The notes below the pieces were generated by a model. That model had not been told where the DNA came from, searched no databases, and was given only the letters and a program-made list of their open reading frames with translations. Positions 6,336 to 13,387 of a stretch of DNA of 15,866 bases are shown piece after piece. This DNA is from Candidatus Nitrosopumilus sp. (GTDB taxonomy: Archaea; Thermoproteota; Nitrososphaeria; Nitrososphaerales; Nitrosopumilaceae). The stretch is from contig JAOUAE010000017.1 in assembly GCA_029861085.1 (NCBI GenBank), forward strand, positions 1 to 15,866. Direction: 5' to 3'. The translations under genes were made by a program, and so were the position numbers. The stretch's first letter is position 1, and each line of letters opens with the position of its first letter.

Positions 6336-6428
6336 ATGGAAAAACAAGTCTTAGAACGAAAACATAATCCCGAATCATTTAATCGGGAAACAGTTCTGTT
6401 GGCTACATGCGAAATCTTACAAAACTAA
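6336..6428 (+). CDS. Possible 30-aa small protein
   Basis: ATG at 6336 encodes MEKQVLERKHNPESFNRETV, then LLATCEILQN, a mostly helical, charged peptide with one Cys. It has a strong TATA-like box (TCCTATATAG, 6294-6303) at a fitting distance. About 200 bases of AT-rich DNA without a convincing ORF separate it from the nitroreductase gene. It could equally mark a small RNA from the same promoter. Confidence 0.35.
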   Translation: MEKQVLERKHNPESFNRETVLLATCEILQN

Positions 6429-6628
6429 CTCTTTTCTTTTGTATCGGAATTTTATAATTTTAAAAAATAATGTGTGGAACCAAGACAAGGACAATTTAAC
6501 ACCATCCTAGTAATGTTAGATCTATTTACCTATCATCTAATCTTAATTGAATTTTTTAATCATTCTCGTCTTGTTTTCTGTGATCTAATCAATTAAATTA
6601 CAAAAAATTCTACTATTCATTAATTCCA

Positions 6629-7231
6629 ATGGACACCGATGAAGCAATTAACACAAGACGTGCAATAAAAAAATTTGATAATACCCACAAAATGACCCCT
6701 CAACAAGTCAGTTCTTTGATAGATCTTGCAATTCGTTCCCCTACAAGCTACAACCAACAAAATTGGAGATTCATCACAGTCACTGATCAATCAGTTAAAG
6801 ATCAAATTAGCAAAGCTGCACGTGGTCAACCTCAACCATCTGATGGCTCTTTGGTGATTATCTTATGTGGAAACATGAATGCATGGAAAGAAGATCCTTT
6901 CAGATATTGGAAAAACTCTACTTTGGAAAAACAAGAACATGTAAAAAATGCCATGCACACAAAATATGCTGATAGTCCTCAAAATCAACGTGATGAGGCA
7001 ATTCGCTCTTGTGGATTTGCAGGACAAACAATAATGCTTGCTGCTAGGCATATGGGTCTTGATTCATGCCCTATGGGTGGTTTTGAATATGATGAATTGG
7101 CAAAAATAATAAATTTGCCAGATGATCATCTGATCGTTTTAATGATAGTTGTTGGAAAAGCAGCAGAATCTGCAAATCCACGTGGTGGTCAATTGCCTTT
7201 GAATGAAGTGGTCTTTGAAAACAAATTCTAA
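6629..7231 (+). CDS. Nitroreductase-family FMN oxidoreductase
   Basis: This 200-residue flavoprotein matches the nitroreductase family: NTRRAIKKFDN (8-18) carries the basic residues that hold the FMN phosphate, RSPTSYNQQNW (36-46) is the second FMN-contacting loop, and PMGGFE plus a C-terminal GKAAESANPRGG complete the fold. Members use NAD(P)H to reduce nitro compounds, quinones or flavins and act as dimers in the cytoplasm. The substrate cannot be read from sequence. The length is typical. ATG at 6629 has no ribosome binding site, and a TATA-like TTAAATTACA (6594-6603) about 30 bases upstream suggests a leaderless mRNA. The next gene follows 33 bases downstream and may be co-transcribed. 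Confidence 0.9.
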   Translation: MDTDEAINTRRAIKKFDNTHKMTPQQVSSLIDLAIRSPTSYNQQNWRFITVTDQSVKDQISKAARGQPQPSDGSLVIILCGNMNAWKEDPFRYWKNSTLEKQEHVKNAMHTKYADSPQNQRDEAIRSCGFAGQTIMLAARHMGLDSCPMGGFEYDELAKIINLPDDHLIVLMIVVGKAAESANPRGGQLPLNEVVFENKF

Positions 7232-7264
7232 AACTCTAATACTTTGTAATGTATGGAATAATCA

Positions 7265-7627
7265 TTGGATTATGAAAATTTTTGCTCGCAAATTCTAGAC
7301 GTAGATCCCCGCATTAGATTTGCTACAGTTTATGATGAATGGGCAGTTCGTATAGGGGGTGGGATGAGAGACGGTGTGAAAAATTTACTTTCAGAACATG
7401 CGGAAAATGAGCTAGTTAACATATTCATACTTGATTGGAAGGCACGTAAGGATATGTCCAAATGGCTTGGCAAAACCAAATACACCTTAGGGGAGTATGA
7501 CAAGGTTAAGCGCTTTTCATTTTATCTGGGCGATGACCATTTACTTCTTGTGAGTACCGAAAAAGATTGTGAAACTAACATGGTAGTTGATGAGGTGATA
7601 AAACTTTATTACAAAAACCAAAACTAA
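7265..7627 (+). CDS. DUF6659-like thaumarchaeal protein
   Basis: The 120-residue soluble protein begins DYENFCSQILDVDPRIRFAT (after the TTG start), with VYDEWAVRIGGGMRDGVKNL next and KTKYTLGEYDKVKRFSFYLG later, ending with a short helix. This arrangement (helix, two strands with a GG turn, helix, strands ending in DDHLLLVST) matches, from memory, a family abundant in ammonia-oxidising archaea and annotated DUF6659. It recalls roadblock/profilin-like sensor folds; that structural link is inference. The start is TTG at 7265, since a TAA lies two codons upstream in frame and no ATG is available. It lies 33 bases after the nitroreductase gene, so shared transcription is possible. Confidence 0.75.
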   Translation: MDYENFCSQILDVDPRIRFATVYDEWAVRIGGGMRDGVKNLLSEHAENELVNIFILDWKARKDMSKWLGKTKYTLGEYDKVKRFSFYLGDDHLLLVSTEKDCETNMVVDEVIKLYYKNQN

Positions 7628-7661
7628 ATGGTCTGCTCTCTTGTGGATAAATGACTTGAAT

Positions 7662-7670
7662 CTTTTTATG
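7662..7670 (+). promoter_or_regulatory. TATA-like box of the SHOCT-like gene
   Basis: CTTTTTATG is centred about 26 bases before the ATG at 7692, the spacing expected for leaderless archaeal transcription. This suggests that the gene has its own promoter. Confidence 0.45.
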
Positions 7671-7691
7671 AGTAAACATTGAGTTATAATC

Positions 7692-8219
7692 ATGGAATTA
7701 AAGTCGGAAAAATCCATTAAGGAATATCTGAAAACTTTACCTGATGACACTATAATCAAATATTATCTTGATGTGGAGTATAGTCCATTTCCTATATTGC
7801 TAATTGAAGAATACACTAGACGGTTTAAACGTAAAACTAAAGATGAAATTATCAAAGATCTAAAATTCCAAACACGTCTTGCTCACAAGAAGACTCGTGA
7901 ACTAGGAGAGATGGCAAAAAAACACAAACTAGTTGATGATGTAACAAGGCAAAAATCTGATGAGATTATTAAACATGCAAAGAAAAAAGGATACACAATA
8001 AGTGAAAAAATAGTCTTAAAGGGCAGTGTTTTGGGCTCTCGATTAAAAAAGAAAACTAAATCCAGTATAAAATCCGGACTTGACGCTGGAAAAAAACTAA
8101 AAACTTCTTCTCATAAAGATTTGGATTTATTAAAAAAACTTAATGACTTACAAAAAGCAGGGATTATCACCAACAAGGAATTTCAAGAAAAAAAGAAAAA
8201 AATCCTCTCTAAAATTTAG
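7692..8219 (+). CDS. Lys-rich protein with C-terminal SHOCT-like domain
   Basis: The 175-residue, strongly basic protein has three parts. Residues 1-50 form a compact acidic/aromatic region (SIKEYLKTLPDDTIIKYYLD). Residues 50-140 are Lys-rich and helical (KKTRELGEMAKKHK, SRLKKKTKSSIKSG). The C-terminus, about 142-175 (LDLLKKLNDLQKAGIITNKE), has the pattern of a SHOCT short C-terminal domain (L-x-KL-x-L-x(2)-G-I-I-T-x-E-F-x(2)-KK-x(2)-L). SHOCT domains are thought to be oligomerisation or interaction modules. The basic middle could bind nucleic acid or membrane surfaces; that is inference. No membrane helix is present. A TATA-like box at 7662-7670 fits leaderless expression. Confidence 0.75.
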   Translation: MELKSEKSIKEYLKTLPDDTIIKYYLDVEYSPFPILLIEEYTRRFKRKTKDEIIKDLKFQTRLAHKKTRELGEMAKKHKLVDDVTRQKSDEIIKHAKKKGYTISEKIVLKGSVLGSRLKKKTKSSIKSGLDAGKKLKTSSHKDLDLLKKLNDLQKAGIITNKEFQEKKKKILSKI

Positions 8220-8481
8220 TTTCTATTTTTTCAGTGGAAAGTGTGTTGTAATAAATATAACAGCTGTCTCAATGGTTTCAAAATAGAGCAATTACATATG
8301 CATTTTTTATGATTAAAGTAAGATTGAATCAATCCCCATGTCCATTACACATGACTTATTGTTTGTTTTTTATTTTCATTGCATTTTTTCCAGTTCTTTC
8401 TTAATTACATTCTTGGTTTATTTTTCTTTGAAAATAACTTTTTTATGAATTTCTTAAATATCATGATTTTCTAGATGAACG

Positions 8482-8880
8482 ATGAGTCGTGAGGATTTTG
8501 ACTATTCTTCTATTTTGATTCAAGATGTTATGACAAGGGTGTTGATCACCGTAAATTCTACTACCACTGCATTACAAATTGCAAAAATGATGGATCAGGG
8601 TGGTGTAGGCGCAATTTTTGTCAAAGAAAATGATCATCCTGTGGGCGTTGTGACTGATAGGGATTTTGCAATAAAGATTGCTGCAAATAATCTTTCATTT
8701 GATACTCCTGCTGAAAAAATAATGTCCTCTCCCCTAGTTACAATAAATCACAACGAGCTAATTTCTGCAGCAGCAGAAAGAATGACTAGCAAAAAAATTC
8801 GAAAGCTTGCAGTAACTGAAAATGGCAAGATTGTTGGTGTGGTCACCGCTACTGATTTAGTTACACAGCTAGCAAAATAA
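8482..8880 (+). CDS. CBS-domain-pair protein
   Basis: The 132-residue protein consists of a tandem CBS pair and almost nothing else. CBS1 spans about 9-70 (IQDVMTRVLITVNSTTTALQ, then GAIFVKENDHPVGVVTDRDF) and CBS2 about 74-132 (EKIMSSPLVTINHNELISAA, then KLAVTENGKIVGVVTATDLV). The GVVTDRD and GVVTATD turns are typical ligand contacts. Stand-alone CBS pairs bind adenosine nucleotides or SAM and regulate partner enzymes or transporters; the partner is not evident here. A TATA-like TTAAATATC (8454-8462) lies about 25 bases before the ATG. The preceding 262 bases are T-rich and hold no convincing gene. Its TAA directly abuts the stop of the convergent membrane-protein gene. Confidence 0.9.
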   Translation: MSREDFDYSSILIQDVMTRVLITVNSTTTALQIAKMMDQGGVGAIFVKENDHPVGVVTDRDFAIKIAANNLSFDTPAEKIMSSPLVTINHNELISAAAERMTSKKIRKLAVTENGKIVGVVTATDLVTQLAK

Positions 8881-9306
8881 CTAAAACGTTTTTGTTTTTC
8901 TAAGAAACACTGTAACTGATGCCATGTAGAATCCTGTTGCAATAATTTCTGAAATTAGTGATGCCAAATATGGCTCCATTCCAATTTCAAGAAAATAATA
9001 TAGCGTTGGCCATCTTATTCCGAGATATACTATCTCTCCTACCCCAAATGATGAAATCAAAGCCAGCAATTCCCTTTTCATCAAATTTGATTTCATGGAC
9101 TTGTACCGATCTTTATTATCAAAATAAAATAACACCGAAAAAATTCCAAAATAGATTATGTATCCAATAACTATTGTGATTGTTGTATTGAGATAATTTT
9201 CATGCTCTGCTAGCAGTTGAGCAGCTACTGCAGATAATGATGCTGAAATAATAAAACATATCAGAAAATTTCTGTTAATTTGTAGTATCTGTGGATTTAA
9301 CTTCAT
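8881..9306 (-). CDS. Four-helix integral membrane protein
   Basis: This 141-residue membrane protein starts at ATG 9306-9304. Four hydrophobic segments are visible: about 15-33 (LICFIISASLSAVAAQLL), 43-64 (TITIVIGYIIYFGIFSVLFY), 83-104 (LLALISSFGVGEIVYLGI) and 112-134 (PYLASLISEIIATGFYMASV). A basic loop (DNKDRYKSMKSNLMKRE) lies between helices 2 and 3. The helix-3/4 half with WPTLYYFLEIG resembles GtrA-like small membrane proteins only loosely. Function is unknown. The stop codon abuts that of the CBS gene, leaving no intergenic base. The start region is divergent from the glycosylase gene. Confidence 0.85.
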   Translation of the reverse strand: MKLNPQILQINRNFLICFIISASLSAVAAQLLAEHENYLNTTITIVIGYIIYFGIFSVLFYFDNKDRYKSMKSNLMKRELLALISSFGVGEIVYLGIRWPTLYYFLEIGMEPYLASLISEIIATGFYMASVTVFLRKTKTF

Positions 9307-9356
9307 GGTTGGCCTCTTTGAAAACTAATATTTTACATCGTCTGATAAATCAAACT

Positions 9357-9911
9357 ATGAAAAAGAGATGTCAGTGGGCAAAAGATGAGCCAAACATTGC
9401 CTATCATGATAAGGAATGGGGACGACCACAACATGATGATCAAAAATTATTTGAATTTTTAATATTGGAAGGGGCACAAGCTGGTTTATCATGGACTACT
9501 ATTCTCAAACGTAGAAAGGGCTATGGGGTAGCATTTTCTGGTTTTGATGTTGAAAAAGTCTCAAAATATACTCAAAAACACGTAGAAAAACTGCTAAAAG
9601 ATGAGTCAATTATTCGTAATAAACTCAAAGTGAATTCTGCAATAAATAATGCAAAACAGTTTCTCAAAATACGGGAAGAATTTGGCTCTTTTGATAAATA
9701 TCTGTGGGGATTCGTTAATTATAAGCAAATCAAAAACAACTTCAATAAATTGTCTGAAATACCTGCATCAACTGAAATTTCAGAAAAACTAAGCAAAGAT
9801 CTTAAAAAACGTGGATTTAATTTCGTTGGTCCTACCATTTGTTATGCGTTAATGCAAGCAATAGGAATGGTAAATGATCATACTTCTGAATGTTTTTTGC
9901 ATCGCAAATAA
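9357..9911 (+). CDS. tag: DNA-3-methyladenine glycosylase I
   Basis: This 184-residue enzyme removes 3-methyladenine from alkylated DNA to start base-excision repair. It matches the E. coli Tag layout closely. MKKRCQWAKDEPNIAYHDKE opens it with zinc ligands Cys5 and His17, and the remaining ligands His175 and Cys179 sit in VNDHTSEC near the C-terminus. Glu38 and Trp46 in LEGAQAGLSW line the base pocket, and KKRGFNFVGPTICYALMQA is the strongest family signature. An upstream in-frame start at 9291 would add 22 residues unlike the family, so ATG at 9357 is chosen. A TATA-like AATATTTTAC (9327-9336) lies about 26 bases before it. The gene is divergent from the membrane protein on the left. Confidence 0.95.
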   Translation: MKKRCQWAKDEPNIAYHDKEWGRPQHDDQKLFEFLILEGAQAGLSWTTILKRRKGYGVAFSGFDVEKVSKYTQKHVEKLLKDESIIRNKLKVNSAINNAKQFLKIREEFGSFDKYLWGFVNYKQIKNNFNKLSEIPASTEISEKLSKDLKKRGFNFVGPTICYALMQAIGMVNDHTSECFLHRK

Positions 9912-9920
9912 TTTTTAAGG
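9912..9920 (+). promoter_or_regulatory. TATA-like box of the carbonic-anhydrase-like gene
   Basis: TTTTTAAGG begins directly after the tag stop codon and is centred about 25 bases before the ATG at 9941, giving a leaderless arrangement. Confidence 0.45.
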
Positions 9921-9940
9921 TAGATTGTTTTTGTTTAAAC

Positions 9941-10312
9941 ATGGCTGAGGGAAAATTCGCGACATCTGTATCTTGTATGGATGGAAGAATACAGATACCC
10001 TTAGCAAAGTGGATTAAAGAAAATCATTCAATTGATTTTGTTGATGTAATTACTGAGCCTGGAATTGATAGAATGGTGGCAGAAAATTTGGATCTTGAAT
10101 CAATTAAAAATAAAGTTGGCATTTCAATTAACGCCCATAAATCTGATCTGATTGTAGTGTCCGGTCATTATGATTGTGCTGGAAATCCGGTGTCTGATGA
10201 AGAGCATATTTCACAAATCAGAAAAGGAGTTGAAGTTATTTCTTCTTGGGGTTTGAATGTAAAAGTAGTTGGTATTTGGGTTGATGATTCTTGGAATGTA
10301 AATGTTCTGTAA
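9941..10312 (+). CDS. Compact beta-carbonic-anhydrase-like protein
   Basis: The 123-residue product contains the zinc-site signature of beta-class carbonic anhydrases: Cys12-x-Asp14-x-Arg16 (SCMDGR) and, 60 residues later, His76-x-x-Cys79 (VSGHYDCAG). Typical beta enzymes have 170-220 residues. Here the C-terminal helices beyond about residue 110 are missing, and EPGIDRMVAENLDLESIKNK replaces the usual RNAGG segment. It may be a genuine small anhydrase or a zinc-binding relative with another role. If active it would interconvert CO2 and bicarbonate, the form used by the acetyl-/propionyl-CoA carboxylase of ammonia-oxidising archaea. The start is ATG at 9941 (TATA-like box at 9912-9920); a farther upstream frame start is unlikely because it overlaps tag. 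Confidence 0.75.
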   Translation: MAEGKFATSVSCMDGRIQIPLAKWIKENHSIDFVDVITEPGIDRMVAENLDLESIKNKVGISINAHKSDLIVVSGHYDCAGNPVSDEEHISQIRKGVEVISSWGLNVKVVGIWVDDSWNVNVL

Positions 10313-10495
10313 TTGTCTAAACTTTATGAAATTAGGATTGTTATTTAAAATTCAAATTTTTCTTTTGTAGAATAACTAATGCATTTGTAAATCGGATGAT
10401 GAAAATTTTTAGGATTACATTTGCAATCATGCCTCATATTCTTACTCCAAAAATTTTAGGTTATATGTCTGATTTTTACATATTTTTTTAGTGTA

Positions 10496-11779
10496 ATGAA
10501 TGCAAAAATGTCTCAATTTTCTAAGACGGCAGGACCTGGAATATTATTTGCATGTACTGCAATAGGTGTATCTCATTTAGTACAGTCAACTCGAGCAGGA
10601 GCAGACTTTGGTTTGATGATTTTAGGATTTGTAATTTTAGTAACTCTATTGAAATATCCTTTTTTTGAGTATGGGTCTCGTTATGCAAATTCTACACAAA
10701 CAAGTATCATTGATGGTTACAAGAAACTTGGCAAGCCTGCATTATGGTTGTATTTTTTGCTAACTATCGCATCGATGTTTTTTGTAACAGGAGCTGTAGG
10801 CTTTGTAACAGCTGGCTTTTTTGAAAATCTTTTTGGAATTGATTTTCTTGGAGAATGGACGGTGATACTTTTGTTTGCAGTATGTGTTGGAATCTTGGCA
10901 ATTGGAAAATACAACGTCCTTGATAGTCTAATCAAAATAATTGCTATTGTTTTATTGGTTTCTACTGTTTCTGCCTTTTTACTTACTCTGTATAGTGGTC
11001 CTATAGAACCAGTACCTGGATTTGAACCAAAAGATCTTTTGGATGTGTCTGGAATTTTTTTCTTACTTGCATTGATGGGGTGGATGCCTACTGCCATCGA
11101 TCTTTCCAGCTGGAATAGCTTGTGGACACTGGAAAGAATGAAGCAAACGAATTACAAGCCAAAACTAAAAGAAACCTTATTTGAATTCAGATTGGCGTAT
11201 CTGATCACAGGAATCCTTGCTGTGATGTTTGTTACACTTGGATCTTACATTTTTTATGGTTCTGGTGAGACATTGCCCAACAACAATTCTCTTTTTGCAC
11301 ATGAAATAGTAACGTTATACACTCAAACCATTGGAGATTGGAGTTATATCATAATTGCAGCGTCTGCATTCACTGTGATGTTTGGAACAATCATAGCAGT
11401 CTTTGACGGATATTCAAGGTCATTGCAAAGAACAGTGGAATTAATTTTTACAAAAAAAGAGAAAAAAATACGCACAAAATTTCGTACATTTTACATTATT
11501 TTCTTAATTGTCATTTCAAGTGGCTCCCTAGTAGTAATATTTCAATTTGAAAATAATTTCAAAGAATTAGTTGATTTTGCAACTGTTTTGTCATTTGTAA
11601 TAGCTCCTGTGATTGCAATTTTCAATTTTAGACTGGTTACCGGAAAATTCCTTGAGAAAGAACATCAGCCCTCTTTTGGATTAAAAGTTCTGAGCGCATC
11701 TGGAATAGTTTTTCTTATTGGATTTGCAATTGTGTTTACAGTGCTGAAATTCGGTCCTAATTTCAGCAAGTTTTTTTAA
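10496..11779 (+). CDS. Nramp-family transporter with atypical metal site
   Basis: This 427-residue protein has about eleven hydrophobic helices and the Nramp start GPGIL in helix 1 (residues 13-17). Classical Nramp proteins carry DPGN in helix 1 and MPH in helix 6. Here helix 1 reads TAIGVSHLVQSTRAGA (21-36) and helix 6 reads GWMPTAIDLSSWNSLW (195-210), so the Asp, Asn and His ligands are replaced. The SHLVQSTRAGA motif marks, as I recall it, a distinct subgroup annotated as divalent-metal transporters. The ion (Mn2+, Fe2+, Mg2+ or another) is therefore uncertain. ATG at 10496 (an alternative is the Met at 10508) follows a TATA-like TTATATG (10461-10467). Ferritin begins 21 bases downstream, so joint transcription and a role in iron or manganese supply are likely. 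Confidence 0.85.
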   Translation: MNAKMSQFSKTAGPGILFACTAIGVSHLVQSTRAGADFGLMILGFVILVTLLKYPFFEYGSRYANSTQTSIIDGYKKLGKPALWLYFLLTIASMFFVTGAVGFVTAGFFENLFGIDFLGEWTVILLFAVCVGILAIGKYNVLDSLIKIIAIVLLVSTVSAFLLTLYSGPIEPVPGFEPKDLLDVSGIFFLLALMGWMPTAIDLSSWNSLWTLERMKQTNYKPKLKETLFEFRLAYLITGILAVMFVTLGSYIFYGSGETLPNNNSLFAHEIVTLYTQTIGDWSYIIIAASAFTVMFGTIIAVFDGYSRSLQRTVELIFTKKEKKIRTKFRTFYIIFLIVISSGSLVVIFQFENNFKELVDFATVLSFVIAPVIAIFNFRLVTGKFLEKEHQPSFGLKVLSASGIVFLIGFAIVFTVLKFGPNFSKFF

Positions 11780-11800
11780 TATGGAAAATTACGTAAAACT

Positions 11801-12316
11801 ATGAAAATTTCACCTAAGATGAGAAAATCTCTTAATGATCAAGTAACACTAGAAGCATCTGCATCAAGTAGCTATCTTGCAATGGCCTCCTGGTGTGAAG
11901 TTACAGGATATCAGGGTTCTGCAAATTATTTTTACATGCAATCTGATGAGGAGAGAACTCATATGTTGAAAATCATTCATTATCTAAACGATATGGGGGC
12001 AGTTGCAAGTATCTCTGCAATCAAAGCGCCTGTAATCTCATACAAATCTCTTGAGGGACTAATCAAAACTGCATTGAAAAACGAACAGGCAGTAACTAAA
12101 GCAATTCACACAATGGTAGATATTGCACAAAAAGAAAAGGATCATTCCACCTATGCATTTCTAGAATGGTTTGTCAATGAGCAAGTTCAAGAAGAAACAA
12201 AATTTGAAACTGTCTTGCAAAAATTTGATCTGATTGGCAGAGACAAGTTGGCAATTAATGAGATTGATAAAATTCTAGCAATGGATGCTGCGACACCTGA
12301 TGATACTGTTGCCTAG
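11801..12316 (+). CDS. ftnA: Ferritin
   Basis: This 171-residue four-helix-bundle protein stores iron as a hydrated ferric core in a 24-subunit shell. By alignment from memory with E. coli FtnA, the ferroxidase ligands are all present: Glu18, Glu51 and His54 (DEERTHM), Glu95 (KNEQ), Gln128 and Glu131 (NEQVQEE). No haem-ligand methionine typical of bacterioferritin was noticed. The C-terminal tail (MDAATPDDTVA) is short and polar. It lies 21 bases after the Nramp-like gene with no obvious promoter between, so the transporter and the storage protein probably form an operon. No operator was recognised. Confidence 0.95.
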   Translation: MKISPKMRKSLNDQVTLEASASSSYLAMASWCEVTGYQGSANYFYMQSDEERTHMLKIIHYLNDMGAVASISAIKAPVISYKSLEGLIKTALKNEQAVTKAIHTMVDIAQKEKDHSTYAFLEWFVNEQVQEETKFETVLQKFDLIGRDKLAINEIDKILAMDAATPDDTVA

Positions 12317-12334
12317 GAATCATGATGTCTCTAA

Positions 12335-12345
12335 AATAATTAATA
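12335..12345 (+). promoter_or_regulatory. TATA-like box of the 110-aa gene
   Basis: AATAATTAATA is centred about 28 bases before the ATG at 12368, suggesting separate, leaderless transcription from the ferritin gene upstream. Confidence 0.4.
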
Positions 12346-12367
12346 CCTCATTATTTCCAGTCATTTC

Positions 12368-12700
12368 ATGACAGTTATTGTGACCAGAAAACCTGGTGGT
12401 ATTACTCAGTTATTCAACACTGAAACTGGCAAGGTTACTTACAAGTGTAAAGCAGAATCCGCATATATGCAAATTGAAGCCTTTGGTGGAATTGTACAAT
12501 TTAATCAAAAAGGTGCAATTGCAACTGTTACTGGCCATATAACATCCCTTGAATCATGTGATGTGATTAAGAAAGGCCATCCCAACTACAAAGATGCATT
12601 ATCTGCAATCATTTTGGCACACAAAGAGTTTGCCCAAAATGTTTCTAATGAATATCAAAACAAAATCCAAGAATTAGAAAATAAATTGTCTGGTCTCTAA
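12368..12700 (+). CDS. Hypothetical 110-aa protein with C-terminal coiled coil
   Basis: The 110-residue soluble protein begins MTVIVTRKPGGITQLFNTET. Residues 1-60 are beta-rich with turns (VQFNQKGAIATVTGHI). Residues 75-110 (YKDALSAIILAHKEFAQNVS, then NKIQELENKLSGL) form a long helix with a heptad-like end. There are two cysteines (KCKAES, LESCDV). The family is not recognised. A box at 12335-12345 suggests it has its own promoter, although it follows ferritin by only 51 bases. Its stop codon overlaps the stop of the convergent 36-aa gene. Confidence 0.8.
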   Translation: MTVIVTRKPGGITQLFNTETGKVTYKCKAESAYMQIEAFGGIVQFNQKGAIATVTGHITSLESCDVIKKGHPNYKDALSAIILAHKEFAQNVSNEYQNKIQELENKLSGL

Positions 12701-12807
12701 CTTTTAAATTCCGTACATTTACATCCACGTACTAGGCATTTTCCATTTCCATCACTGTGTATTGAATTATCGTGGTAACATCCAATTTTTTTATTATTGC
12801 ATTGCAT
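12697..12807 (-). CDS. 36-aa Cys/His-rich microprotein
   Basis: ATG at 12807-12805 on minus encodes MQCNNKKIGCYHDNSIHSDG, then NGKCLVRGCKCTEFKS. Five Cys and two His within 36 residues, arranged GCYHxxxxH...GKC(x4)CKC, are very unlikely by chance in AT-rich DNA and indicate a zinc-binding (or other metal-binding) microdomain. The glycine turns NGKC and RGCKC are typical of such folds. Its stop (12699-12697) overlaps the stop of the convergent 110-aa gene. It is too small for most gene callers. Function is unknown; homologues in related archaea would be expected. Confidence 0.65.
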   Translation of the reverse strand: MQCNNKKIGCYHDNSIHSDGNGKCLVRGCKCTEFKS

Positions 12808-12851
12808 ATTGAGGTGTCTCTTTTAAACTAGAATTAGTTTGTTTTTTTAAT

Positions 12852-13055
12852 TTAACCGTAAATCATACAGTGCTCGCATTCACAAACTTTTTGTTCTTTT
12901 GATTTTTTTAGGCATTTTTTATGCTGACCTGCTTGACACTGAACACAGATCTCTTCAATATTCTCCACGCTTGTATATTTTTTTGATTGGTCAAAGCCAA
13001 ACCCTCCATCTTGTGGTCCTACCATGCATGTACTGCATTGATGTTCTATTTTTAC
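12852..13055 (-). CDS. Cys-rich zinc-binding-like protein, start codon unclear
   Basis: The minus strand is open from the region of the upstream gene's stop down to TAA at 12854-12852. It reads KIEHQCSTCMVGPQDGGFGF, then a middle with EEICVQCQAGQHKKC, and ends VCECEHCMIYG. There are eight Cys plus His (CSTC, CVQC, HKKC, CECEHC), the pattern of a two-zinc ribbon. No ATG, GTG or TTG precedes the first CxxC: codons there are GTA AAA ATA. The first ATG (13025-13023) would remove CSTC. Translation may be coupled to the gene ending at 13060, using an unusual start such as ATA or ATT, or the start has mutated. The range given begins at the GTA codon as a conservative limit. Confidence 0.55.
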   Translation of the reverse strand, partial: VKIEHQCSTCMVGPQDGGFGFDQSKKYTSVENIEEICVQCQAGQHKKCLKKSKEQKVCECEHCMIYG

Positions 13056-13059
13056 TTCT

Positions 13060-13359
13060 CTAATTGATTGCAGATCTTATTGTATCTTGTAGTATTTTTT
13101 TGTGTGTTTCAATAATTCCTCTTATTTCAAATGTATCTACATATCCTCCGGCTGATGCACGGGTTGCTTTTAGCAGATAATGTAAAGACCCCTCTTCAAT
13201 TTTCCCAACATAGTATCCGTAAAGAAAATCTACTTCATTGTCACACTTCCAAATCTGTTTAATGGCTGGAAATGTCTGTTTTATCTCAGTTGGTATCTCT
13301 TGAATTCTTCTTTGAATGTATTGATCAAGTGACTTCCTAATTGTTGAATCTTGCAGCAA
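13060..13359 (-). CDS. Hypothetical 99-aa protein
   Basis: The 99-residue soluble protein starts from TTG at 13359-13357, because a TAA lies eight codons upstream and no ATG is in frame. It begins LLQDSTIRKSLDQYIQRRI with the TTG read as Met in practice. The middle contains KQIWKCDNEVDFLYGYYVGK and RASAGGYVDTFEIRGIIETH, and it closes with a basic helix. It looks helical with one Cys, and the family is not recognised. It lies between a 49-aa membrane protein gene (28 bases upstream) and the Cys-rich ORF immediately downstream, all on the same strand, suggesting one small-gene operon. Confidence 0.7.
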   Translation of the reverse strand: MLQDSTIRKSLDQYIQRRIQEIPTEIKQTFPAIKQIWKCDNEVDFLYGYYVGKIEEGSLHYLLKATRASAGGYVDTFEIRGIIETHKKILQDTIRSAIN

Positions 13360-13387
13360 TCTAGATTTTGTTGTATGATCTTACTTT

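Noticed and set aside
8341..8454. 36-codon hydrophobic plus-strand frame (MSITHDLLFVFYFHCIF...)
   Set aside because: The sequence is a T-rich tract, which gives Phe/Leu/Ser-rich translation by chance. It has no promoter and lies where the promoter of the CBS gene is expected.
10396..10491. 31-codon plus frame (MMKIFRITFAIMPHIL...) and a 30-codon minus frame (MRHDCKCNPKNFHH...) over the same bases
   Set aside because: Both strands are open and neither is clearly better. The interval contains the TATA-like box of the Nramp-like gene. It could be revisited if either frame proves conserved.
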